64,000 nt of DNA from Sanguibacter gelidistatuariae (GTDB lineage Bacteria; Actinomycetota; Actinomycetes; Actinomycetales; Cellulomonadaceae). Positions 44,175-51,641 of this stretch are shown here, piece after piece. The DNA lies in assembly GCF_900096585.1 (NCBI RefSeq), contig NZ_FMYH01000003.1:62001-126000 (forward strand). Reading direction: 5' to 3'. Below the pieces are notes generated by a model. That model did not search any database. It was given only the letters and a program-made list of their open reading frames with translations, and was not told the origin of the DNA. How positions within the stretch are numbered: the stretch's first letter is position 1; every line of letters starts with the position of its first letter. A program made the position numbers and the translations under genes.

Positions 44175-45401
44175 GTGGACGGCGTAGCCATCCTCGAATC
44201 CGAGGTGCGAGAGCTGGTACGACGGCGCGGCCTCGATCCGGCGCGGGACTCCGCCGGGGTGCGCGACCTCGTCGCGGAGGTGATTGCCGACTACGACCTG
44301 AGGTCCATGGCCGGCGCGGTCCCGGCGATCGCCGACATCGCCCGGGCGGCCAAGAGCGTGCTCGACGCCGTCGCGGGCCTGGGCCCGCTGCAGAAATACC
44401 TCGACGACCCCGAGGTCGAGGAGATCTGGATCAACGGACCGACCCAGGTGTTCGTCTCCCGGCAAGGCCGCCCAGAGCTGACCACGACGATCCTCACCGA
44501 GGACCAGGTCCTCTACTTCGTCGAGCAGATGCTCAAGTCCTCCGGAAGGCGACTGGACCTCTCGAGCCCCTTCGTCGACGCCGCGCTGCCCGGCGGGGAG
44601 CGCCTGCACGTCGTCATCCCATCCGTGACCCGCCATCACGCCTCCGTCAACATCCGCAAGTTCGTCATGCGCGCCTCCTCCCTCGGAGACCTCGTCGCCG
44701 CGCGGTCGCTGACCTCGCACGCGGCGGGCCTCCTCGACGCCTGCGTGCGCGCCGGCCTGAACATCCTCGTCTCGGGAGCTACCCACTCCGGCAAGACCAC
44801 GATGCTCAACGCCCTCGCCGGCTCGATCCCCGCCCACCAGCGGATCATCACAGCCGAGGAGGTCTTCGAGCTTAACCTCGCGAACCGGGATGTCGTCGCG
44901 CTGCAGTGCCGCCAGCCCAGCCTCGAGGGCACCGGGGAGATCCCGCTACGCCGGCTCGTCAAGGAAGCACTGCGGATGCGCCCCGACCGGATCATCGTCG
45001 GCGAGGTCCGCGAGGCCGAGAGCCTCGACCTGCTCATCGCGCTCAACTCCGGCGTGCCCGGGATGGCAAGCATCCACGCCAACTCCGCGCGCGACGCGGT
45101 GGCGAAGATCTGCATCCTCCCGCTGCTGGCCGGCGAAAACGTCACAGCTCCATTTGTCGTCCCCACGGTGGCCACGGCGATCGACGTCGTCGTGCATCTT
45201 GCGATGGATGCCCGCGGGCTGCGCACGGTCCGGGAGATCGTGGCGGTCACCGGCCGGGTCGAGGCGGGGATCGTGGAGACGGCGAGCATCCACCGCTGGT
45301 CCGACGGTGAGCTGGTGCGCGGCGACGGCTTCCCACCTCACCTCGAGCGCTTCGAACAAGCCGGGATCGACCTGCCGTCCATGCTGCGACCGGGCCGCTG
45401 A
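44175..45401 (+). CDS. tadA: TadA/CpaF-type secretion ATPase
   Basis: 408 residues. N-terminal helical domain, then the GSPII/CpaF ATPase core: LGPLQKYLDDPEVEEIWING, Walker A GATHSGKTT, Asp box region HQRIITAEEVFEL, Walker B RPDRIIVGEVR and the His box MASIHANS. It drives Flp/Tad pilus assembly from the cytoplasmic side. GTG 44175 follows a GGGGGG run. First gene of the tad operon; a CpaE/Ssd-like gene that often precedes it is not present. Confidence 0.94.
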   Translation: MDGVAILESEVRELVRRRGLDPARDSAGVRDLVAEVIADYDLRSMAGAVPAIADIARAAKSVLDAVAGLGPLQKYLDDPEVEEIWINGPTQVFVSRQGRPELTTTILTEDQVLYFVEQMLKSSGRRLDLSSPFVDAALPGGERLHVVIPSVTRHHASVNIRKFVMRASSLGDLVAARSLTSHAAGLLDACVRAGLNILVSGATHSGKTTMLNALAGSIPAHQRIITAEEVFELNLANRDVVALQCRQPSLEGTGEIPLRRLVKEALRMRPDRIIVGEVREAESLDLLIALNSGVPGMASIHANSARDAVAKICILPLLAGENVTAPFVVPTVATAIDVVVHLAMDARGLRTVREIVAVTGRVEAGIVETASIHRWSDGELVRGDGFPPHLERFEQAGIDLPSMLRPGR

Positions 45402-45410
45402 GGGCCCGCG

Positions 45411-46271
45411 ATGGGAGTCGTCTGCGGTCTGCTGCTCGGCGCCGGTGTGCTGTGCGTGTGGCTGTCCTGCTGGTCGGGGCCCGCGCGTGCCGCGCGGTCG
45501 CAGGCCCGGTGGGCGCTCCAGCTTCAAGACCTGCTTGTCCATTCCGGGGCGGCGTCGGTCACCCCGCGGGGCTTCGTCGGCGCCAGCGCCGCCGTCGCCG
45601 CGGTCGCGCTCGTGGTGACGTGGGCGCTGACCGCCTCGGGACCCATCGCGATGGCCTTCGCGCTGATCGCCGGCCTGGGCCCGATGGCGCTCGTGAAGTC
45701 CCGGAGCCGCCGTCGCCGGATCGAGCTCCGCGAGCTCTGGCCGGAAGTTGTCGACCACCTCGGATCGGGCGTCCGGGCCGGGCTGTCCCTGCCCGAGGCC
45801 GTCGCCCAGATCGGTGAGCGGGGGCCGATCCAGCTGCGCGAACCCTTCCGGGCCTTTGCCCGCGACTACCGGTCCTCGGGACGATTCGAGGAGAGCCTCC
45901 TGACGCTCAAGGCGCGTCTCGCGGACCCGGCGGCGGACCGCGTCATCGAGGCCCTGCGGATCACCCGCGACGTGGGCGGGACCGACCTCGGGCGGCTGCT
46001 GCGGACACTGTCGGCGTTCCTGCGGGAGGATCTGCGCACGCGCGGTGAGCTCGAGGCGCGCCAGAGCTGGACCGTGGCCGGCGCGCGCACGGCGGCCGCC
46101 GGGCCGTGGGTCGTGCTCGCCTTCCTCGCGACCCGCCCGGAGGCCGCGGCCGCCTACAACTCCCCGCTCGGGGCGGGCGTGCTCGTCGGTGGGGCCGCGT
46201 GCTCGATCGCGGCCTACCAGCTCATGGTGCGGATCGGGCGGCTGCCCCAGGACATCCGGGTGCTGCGGTGA
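45411..46271 (+). CDS. tadB: TadB pilus-assembly membrane protein
   Basis: 286 residues. Two N-terminal and two C-terminal hydrophobic segments flank a cytoplasmic GSPII_F/T2SSF domain (VVDHLGSGVRAGLSLPEAVA, RITRDVGGTDLGRLLRTL). It forms the inner-membrane platform with TadC. It starts 9 nt after tadA. Confidence 0.92.
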   Translation: MGVVCGLLLGAGVLCVWLSCWSGPARAARSQARWALQLQDLLVHSGAASVTPRGFVGASAAVAAVALVVTWALTASGPIAMAFALIAGLGPMALVKSRSRRRRIELRELWPEVVDHLGSGVRAGLSLPEAVAQIGERGPIQLREPFRAFARDYRSSGRFEESLLTLKARLADPAADRVIEALRITRDVGGTDLGRLLRTLSAFLREDLRTRGELEARQSWTVAGARTAAAGPWVVLAFLATRPEAAAAYNSPLGAGVLVGGAACSIAAYQLMVRIGRLPQDIRVLR

Positions 46272-47188
46272 TCGGGGTTCTGATGGGCGCGCTCTTCGCC
46301 GCGGGGGTCCTGGTCACCGCCGCGGCGCTGCGCGCGCGGCCGGTCCGCTTCGACGAACGCCTCGCGCCGTACCTCTCGATCCCGGACCCGACGTCGGGTC
46401 TGCTCGGGGAGGCGCCCGTGAGCTCTCCCTTCGGCGTCCTGGAACGCCTCGTGGCCCCCTGGCTGCACGACGCCGCGCGCCTGGTCGGGCGGCTCGGCTC
46501 ACCCACCGCGGAGCTCGAGCGCAAGCTCGCCCGAGCGGGGCGGCTGGAGTCGACCGAGCAGTTCCGGATCACCCAGGTCGCCTGGGGCGCGGTCGGCCTG
46601 GCCGGGGGCATCGCGCTCGCGCTCCTGCTGGCCGCGACCCGGCGGCCTTCACCCGTCATGCTGTCGATCCTCGTGCTGGTGGCCGCAGTGTCGATGGTCG
46701 TCGCCTGCGACTACCGGCTCGGACAGCAGGTCCGCCGCCGTGAAGAACGAATGATGCTCGAGTTCCCGACGATCGCCGAGCTGCTCGCCCTGTCGGTGGG
46801 CGCCGGTGAAGGACCGGTAGGTGCACTCGAGCGGGTGTCACGGTCGGCGCACGGGGAGCTCACGTCCGAGCTGCGGATCACGCTTGCAGCCGTGCGTTCC
46901 GGGGTGCCGCTCACCCGAGCCCTCGAGGCGCTCGCCGACCGGACCGGCGTGGCGACCCTGGCCCGCTTTGCCGAGGGGGTCAGCGTCGCGGTCGAGCGCG
47001 GGACCCCGCTCGCCGACGTGCTGCGCTTCCAGGCCCAGGACGTCCGCGAGGCCAGTCGCCGGGCGCTCATGGAGCTTGGCGGCAAGAAAGAGGTCCTCAT
47101 GCTCGTCCCGGTGGTCTTCCTGATCTTGCCGGTCACAGTGGTTTTTGCGGTATTTCCGTCCCTCATCACGCTGCAGATCGGATTGTGA
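46268..47188 (+). CDS. tadC: TadC pilus-assembly membrane protein
   Basis: 306 residues, again T2SSF-like: membrane segments near 2-20 and 95-145, a cytoplasmic domain with FPTIAELLALSVGAGEGPVGAL and MELGGKKEVLMLVPVVF, then a terminal helix. GTG 46268 overlaps the tadB stop (GTGA). Confidence 0.92.
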   Translation: MIGVLMGALFAAGVLVTAAALRARPVRFDERLAPYLSIPDPTSGLLGEAPVSSPFGVLERLVAPWLHDAARLVGRLGSPTAELERKLARAGRLESTEQFRITQVAWGAVGLAGGIALALLLAATRRPSPVMLSILVLVAAVSMVVACDYRLGQQVRRREERMMLEFPTIAELLALSVGAGEGPVGALERVSRSAHGELTSELRITLAAVRSGVPLTRALEALADRTGVATLARFAEGVSVAVERGTPLADVLRFQAQDVREASRRALMELGGKKEVLMLVPVVFLILPVTVVFAVFPSLITLQIGL

Positions 47189-47251
47189 GGTGCCCTGATC
47201 GACCTGTTCCGCTCGTCCGTCGCTCCATCCGCTCCTGCGAAAGGGTCACCC

Positions 47252-47476
47252 ATGACCAGCACGACGCACATCCGACGCCCCGTCACCCGGCGCACCCCCG
47301 CCCAGCGCTTCGCCACGTTCATGTCTCGGGTCGGTGACCGCGAACGGGGCGATGTGCCTGGATGGGTCCTTATAACCCTTATGACCGCAGGCCTCGTGGT
47401 CGCCATCTGGGCGGTCGCCGGCCCCGCGCTCACCGAGATGTTCGACTCCGCCTTGGAGAGCGTCAAGGGACCGTGA
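47252..47476 (+). CDS. Flp-pilin-like small membrane protein (DUF4244)
   Basis: 74 residues. A basic N-terminus precedes RGDVPGWVLITLMTAGLVVA and a single helix, the DUF4244 pattern of actinobacteria (Rv3656c type), regarded as the pilin of this short tad cluster. A prepilin-like Gly/Glu processing site may lie at RERGD; the peptidase is not encoded nearby. AAAGGG precedes ATG 47252. Confidence 0.85.
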   Translation: MTSTTHIRRPVTRRTPAQRFATFMSRVGDRERGDVPGWVLITLMTAGLVVAIWAVAGPALTEMFDSALESVKGP

Positions 47477-47874
47477 TCGAGGGCAGGGGCGCGGACCTGG
47501 GGGATCGGGAGAGCGGATCGGCCGTCGCTGGCTTCCTGCTCGTGTCCCTCCTGGTCACGGTGATGTTCCTGGGACTGGTCCAGGTGGCCGTGATCGTGCA
47601 CGTGAGGTCCGTGCTCATCGATTGCGCCGCGGAGGGCGCGCGCCGAGCCTCCCGGGCGGACCGCGGCCTGGCCGACGGCGAGGACCGCACCCGCGAGCTC
47701 GTCACCGCGTCCTTGAGTGCGACCTATGCCCGCGACGTGGTGGCGTCGTACGTGACCGACGGGGAACTGGACCTTGTTCAGGTCGAGGTCAGCGCGCCGA
47801 TCCCGGTGATCGGCCTGTGGGGTCCAGCAGGCGTCATCACGGTGACCGGGCACGCGCTGCGGGAGGGGCCATGA
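47473..47874 (+). CDS. TadE-like pseudopilin
   Basis: 133 residues. A single N-terminal helix preceded by ESGSAVAGFLLVSLLVTVMF, then a short extracytoplasmic part. It matches TadE-like minor pilins. GTG 47473 overlaps the previous stop. Confidence 0.85.
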   Translation: MIEGRGADLGDRESGSAVAGFLLVSLLVTVMFLGLVQVAVIVHVRSVLIDCAAEGARRASRADRGLADGEDRTRELVTASLSATYARDVVASYVTDGELDLVQVEVSAPIPVIGLWGPAGVITVTGHALREGP

Positions 47875-48404
47875 CCTGTCCAGACGGCGCGGCGACACCC
47901 GCAGCGGGCAGGGCCCTGATCCGCGGGCGCGCGGGCGCGGCCCGCCTCGTGGCGCGCGCTCGTGGCCTCGCCGGGCACGACGACGGGAACGCCCTCGTGG
48001 AGTTTCTCGGGGCGGCACTCGTCCTCATGATCCCCACGCTCTACCTCGTGCTGACCCTCGGCCGCGTCCAGGCCGCCGCCTTCGCCGCCCAGGGAGCGGC
48101 GAAGGACGCGGGAAGGGCGCTCTCGATCGCCGAGACGGCCGACGCTGGCCTCGACCGAGCCCGCTCCGCCGTCGCCATCGCGCTCGCGGACCAAGGGTTC
48201 GACGACGCCGATCCGGCGACTGCGTTGACCATCGCCTGCTCCGCCGTGTGCCTCGCGCCCGGGTCCGAGATCGCCACGACCGTGCGTATCGACGTCACGT
48301 TCCCGGGCCTGGGCGGCGGACCCGGCGCGTGGCTCCCGCTGTCGATCCCCGTCTCGGCGCACGTGGTCACGCCCGTCGACGAGTACAAGGAGGCACCGCG
48401 ATGA
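47871..48404 (+). CDS. TadE/F-like pseudopilin, second copy
   Basis: 177 residues. A longer N-terminal extension is followed by the motif DDGNALVEFLGAALVLMIPTL (Glu at position 5 of the pilin-like helix). Two cysteines (TIACSAVCLAP) could form a disulfide. ATG 47871 overlaps the preceding stop. Confidence 0.87.
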   Translation: MTCPDGAATPAAGRALIRGRAGAARLVARARGLAGHDDGNALVEFLGAALVLMIPTLYLVLTLGRVQAAAFAAQGAAKDAGRALSIAETADAGLDRARSAVAIALADQGFDDADPATALTIACSAVCLAPGSEIATTVRIDVTFPGLGGGPGAWLPLSIPVSAHVVTPVDEYKEAPR

Positions 48405-48934
48405 GCACCGGTCCTGTCGGCGCGCACCGTAGGTGGGCGTCCCGGCTGCCCGCCCGCGGCGACGAGAGCGGCCAGATCCTCGTCCTGGCGCTCGGCCTCA
48501 CGCTCGTCGTCCTGCTCCTGGTGACCGTGATCGTGTCGCTCACGGGTATCCACCTGGAGCGCAAACGGCTCATCGACCTCGCCGACAACCTCGCACTCGC
48601 GGCCGCCGACGCGATGACCGAGGAGTCCATCTACGGTGCGATCGGGGCACCCGGTGCCCCGAACGCGGGAACCGCCGGACCCGCCAGCACCGACGCGAAC
48701 CTGCCGCTCACCGACGACGACGTCGTGCGGGCGGTCGCCGACTACCTTGTCGCTCACCCCGACGCGATGAACGGGCTGAGCGACGTCGTCGTGCTCGAGG
48801 CAAGCTCGCCCGACGGGCGGTCGGCGCGCGTGGTGCTCACCTCCCTCGCCCAGCCGGCGCTGATCAGTCCGGTGACGAGCCTGTTCTCCGACGGGGTGAC
48901 ACTCAGGGCGCAGTCGACCGCCCGGGTCTGGTGA
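48401..48934 (+). CDS. TadG-like pilus-assembly protein
   Basis: 177 residues. ESGQILVLALGLTLVVLLLV at about 22-41 is the TadG/Flp helix motif; the rest is an extracytoplasmic domain beginning THLERKRLIDLADNLAL-like (conserved LADxxALAAA). ATG 48401 overlaps the preceding stop. Last gene of the tad operon. Confidence 0.87.
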   Translation: MSTGPVGAHRRWASRLPARGDESGQILVLALGLTLVVLLLVTVIVSLTGIHLERKRLIDLADNLALAAADAMTEESIYGAIGAPGAPNAGTAGPASTDANLPLTDDDVVRAVADYLVAHPDAMNGLSDVVVLEASSPDGRSARVVLTSLAQPALISPVTSLFSDGVTLRAQSTARVW

Positions 48935-48999
48935 GCTCTCGGCGGGTCGACGCGGGCTGTGTCCACGACCAAGGCCCCGCGACGCGCTAATGTATCTTC

Positions 49000-49014
49000 T
49001 GGTATGCAGTGGTA
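49000..49014 (+). promoter_or_regulatory. candidate sugar-locus operator C (TGGTA-N5-TGGTA)
   Basis: Direct repeat TGGTA-TGCAG-TGGTA right after the -10-like TATCTT (48993-48998) upstream of the GH9 gene; the same type of repeat stands before the ABC operon and the SIS gene. Confidence 0.45.
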
Positions 49015-49033
49015 GAGGCCAGTCGATGAGGAC

Positions 49034-50899
49034 GTGAAGACGACAGTGACGAAGACGACAGTGGCGCAGACAGCAGCGACGCTCGCAGCCGTGGCGCTGA
49101 CATCAGCGGCACAAGCAGCGGCAACACCGACAGCGGCAATATCGACCGCGGCAATACAGATCGCGGCGAACCCGCCACCCATGACCATCCTGGCCAACCA
49201 CCTGGGCTACGGCCTCGCCGGGACCAAGACGGCGATCATCGCGACCGCGGACGACCGGCTCCTCGGTCCCGTCGCGGTGGTCCGGGTCGACGGCGAGGAG
49301 GTCATCGTCGCCACGCTCCAGGCCGGCCCGGCACAGACTGTCGACGGCTGGACCACGGGCCGCTATCGCCGCCTCGATCTTGGCGCGATCACAGAGCCCG
49401 GGACATACCGCGTCGACGTGACCGACGCCGACCGCACCATCAGCTCCCGGCCGTTCGTGGTGGGGGAGCACCGGCTGCAGTTCCAGACGGTCTCCGACCT
49501 GCTCGCCTACTTCCGCGCGGTGCGCTCCTCGGGGGAGATCGACCGCAAGGACCGCCACGCCCGTTTCTACGACGACACCTCCGGCGCCGAGGTCGACGCC
49601 CGCGGCGGCTGGCTCGACGCCTCGGGGGACTTCTCCAAGTTCCTCAGCCACCTCACGTACACCACGATGATGAGCCCGCAGCAGATGCCGCTGTGCGCGT
49701 GGGCCATGATGGCCGCCCGCGACGAGCTCGCCGGCCGGCACAAGGAGGTCGCCGCGGCGCACGGCAACCGACTGCGCGACGAGGCGCTCTTCGGCGCCGA
49801 CTTCCTCGTCCGCTTCCAGTCGCCGCAGGGCTTCTTCTACACCGCGATCTTCGACGCGCTCACCAAGAACCTGGACGAACGCGTGATCAACGCGCCCCTG
49901 CAGAACAGCGTGCGCACCCAGCGCTGGCAGGCCGCCTACCGCCACGGCGGCGGGCTCGCGATCGCCGCGCTGGCCCGCGCGTCCACCCTCGATACCGACG
50001 GCGACTTCAGCCGCCCGGAGTACCTCGCGGCCGCCCGCCGCGGCTTCGACCACCTCGAGGAGCACAACCTCGAGTACCTCTTCGACGGCACCGAGTCGAT
50101 CATCGACGACTACTGCGCACTGCTGGCCGCCGTCGAGCTGGTGGCCGCCGCGCAGCATGCCGGCGACGACGTCGGTCCCTACCGCGCGGCCGCCCGCCGC
50201 CGCGGTGAGTCGCTCGTGGCTCGATACCGCACGGACCCTGGCGGCGTCGGTTACCTCGAGGGCGACGCCGACGGTCGGCCGTTCTTCCACGCGGCTGAGT
50301 CCGGGCTGCCGATCATCGCGCTGCTGCGCTTCGTCGAGGTCCTGGACGGGGACTCCTTCGTCGCCGACGCCCGGCGTACGGCGCTCGACCTGGCCCGGGA
50401 CCTGGTGACGCGGGTGGACGGGGTGGTCAACCCCTTCGGCTACTTCCGCCAGTACGTCCAGCCCGCCGGCGAGCAGCCACGCGACGCGTTCTTCTACCCG
50501 CACGAGAACGAGACCGGCTACTGGTGGCAGGGGGAGAACGCCAACATCTCCTCGATCGCCTACGCCGCGACCCTCGCCTCCGAGCTCGACGACTGCGACC
50601 CCGCCCTCGCCGCACGGTTGCTGCGGCTGAGCGACGACCAGCTCTCCTGGGTCACCGGTCTCAACCCCTTCGACTCCTCCATGCTCCAGGGCCGCGGGTT
50701 CAACAACGTCGAGTACTCGACGGCGTTCCAAAACGTCCCGGGCGGTATCCTCAACGGCGTGACCAGCGGATTCGAGGACGAGAGCGATATTGCCCTCATG
50801 CCGAACGGCCCCGCGCAGGGCGGGGACTCCTGGCGTTGGGCCGAGCAGTGGATCCCGCACTCCGGCTGGTTCCTGCTCGCCGTGGCGGCCGCCCGATGA
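49034..50899 (+). CDS. glycoside hydrolase family 9 enzyme
   Basis: Up to 621 residues. Family parts: an Ig-like CelD_N domain (from TILANHLGYGLAGTKTAII), then the GH9 (alpha/alpha)6 barrel with GGWLDASGDFSKFLSHL (catalytic Asp region), RHGGGLAIAALARAS and the C-terminal GYWWQGENANISSIAYA (Glu acid). Within GH9 it may be an exo-beta-glucosaminidase like those of Vibrio chitin loci, given GH20 and amino-sugar-kinase-like neighbours; cellulase activity is the alternative. The start is doubtful: GTG 49034 has GAGG upstream, but residues 1-49 are Thr/Ala repeats with rare codons, and ATG 49181 begins just at the domain. No clear signal peptide, so it may be cytoplasmic. Confidence 0.88.
   Translation: MKTTVTKTTVAQTAATLAAVALTSAAQAAATPTAAISTAAIQIAANPPPMTILANHLGYGLAGTKTAIIATADDRLLGPVAVVRVDGEEVIVATLQAGPAQTVDGWTTGRYRRLDLGAITEPGTYRVDVTDADRTISSRPFVVGEHRLQFQTVSDLLAYFRAVRSSGEIDRKDRHARFYDDTSGAEVDARGGWLDASGDFSKFLSHLTYTTMMSPQQMPLCAWAMMAARDELAGRHKEVAAAHGNRLRDEALFGADFLVRFQSPQGFFYTAIFDALTKNLDERVINAPLQNSVRTQRWQAAYRHGGGLAIAALARASTLDTDGDFSRPEYLAAARRGFDHLEEHNLEYLFDGTESIIDDYCALLAAVELVAAAQHAGDDVGPYRAAARRRGESLVARYRTDPGGVGYLEGDADGRPFFHAAESGLPIIALLRFVEVLDGDSFVADARRTALDLARDLVTRVDGVVNPFGYFRQYVQPAGEQPRDAFFYPHENETGYWWQGENANISSIAYAATLASELDDCDPALAARLLRLSDDQLSWVTGLNPFDSSMLQGRGFNNVEYSTAFQNVPGGILNGVTSGFEDESDIALMPNGPAQGGDSWRWAEQWIPHSGWFLLAVAAAR
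49036..49180. repeat. degenerate triplet-like low-complexity leader of the GH9 gene
   Basis: Repeated GACGACAGTG and GCGGCAAT/A-type units with many ACA, GCA and ATA triplets, unlike coding DNA of this genome. Either a poor N-terminal extension or a leader with a regulatory role. Confidence 0.5.
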
Positions 50900-51561
50900 G
50901 CGCCGCGACCGGAGCTCACGCGAGTGCTACGACAGTCGCGGGCGTGACGACGCTGCGCCCCTTCGTCCCCTCCGACCTCCCCGGTCTGTACAACATCTGC
51001 CTCCGCACGGGCGACTCCGGGGCTGATGCGAGCGCGCTGTACCACGACCCCTTCCTGCTCGGCCACGTCTACGCGGGCCCGTATCCGCTGGCCGACGCGG
51101 GACTCACCTTCGTCCTGGTCGGTGCCGATGGGCTGCTCGGCTACATCGTCGCGACCGCGGACACCCTCCGCTTCGAGGAGTGGCTCGAGCGGAGCTGGTG
51201 GCCCACGCTGCGCGAGCAGCTCGCGGGTCACCCGGGTACAGATCCCGGCGACGGTTCGCAGGACTGGGAACGGGTGCAGCACATCGCCAGCACCCGTCCC
51301 CACGACGACGAGCTCTTCCGCCGGTTCCCGGCACACCTGCACATCGACCTTCTGCCGCAGGCGCAGGGAGGCGGGAACGGCCGCCGGCTCATGGACGTGC
51401 TGCTGCACGCGCTGCGCGAGCGCGGGGTCCCCGGCGTGCACCTCGGGGTGGGCGCCGGCAACCCCCGCGCACGAGCCTTCTACCTGGCCCTCGGGTTCAC
51501 CGAGGAGCGGGTCCACGACTGGGGATCGACGATGGTCCGGGACCTGACGACGGGCGCCTGA
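50896..51561 (+). CDS. GNAT-family acetyltransferase coupled to GH9
   Basis: 221 residues. A GNAT fold with DLPGLYNICLRTGDSG near the start and the acetyl-CoA loop QAQGGGNGRRLM (Q-x-x-G-x-G-like), then GVHLGVGAGNPRARAFYLALG. The length and the segment LLGYIVATADTLRFEEWLER resemble the acetyltransferase-like domain of O-GlcNAcase. ATG 50896 overlaps the GH9 stop (ATGA), so both are made together; an attractive idea is that GH9 frees glucosamine and this enzyme N-acetylates it. Not proven. Confidence 0.87.
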   Translation: MSAATGAHASATTVAGVTTLRPFVPSDLPGLYNICLRTGDSGADASALYHDPFLLGHVYAGPYPLADAGLTFVLVGADGLLGYIVATADTLRFEEWLERSWWPTLREQLAGHPGTDPGDGSQDWERVQHIASTRPHDDELFRRFPAHLHIDLLPQAQGGGNGRRLMDVLLHALRERGVPGVHLGVGAGNPRARAFYLALGFTEERVHDWGSTMVRDLTTGA

Positions 51562-51576
51562 GACACGACATACGAC

Positions 51577-51614
51577 GAGGGCCTGCCACACGATTTCTTG
51601 TGCGGCAGGCCCTC
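51577..51614. terminator. bidirectional hairpin terminator between GNAT and GH20 genes
   Basis: GAGGGCCTGCC (51577-51587) and GGCAGGCCCTC (51604-51614) pair perfectly; inner CAC/GTG adds three pairs. It lies between convergent genes. Confidence 0.85.
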
Positions 51615-51641
51615 CCGTATCGCTGATCTAGCGGGCCGCGG

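Noticed and set aside
43983-44837. 284-residue minus-strand frame before and within tadA
   Set aside because: Mostly antisense to tadA; no family or start signal.
49103-50860. 585-residue open frame opposite the GH9 gene
   Set aside because: Composition is that of a shadow; the GH9 motifs lie on the plus strand.
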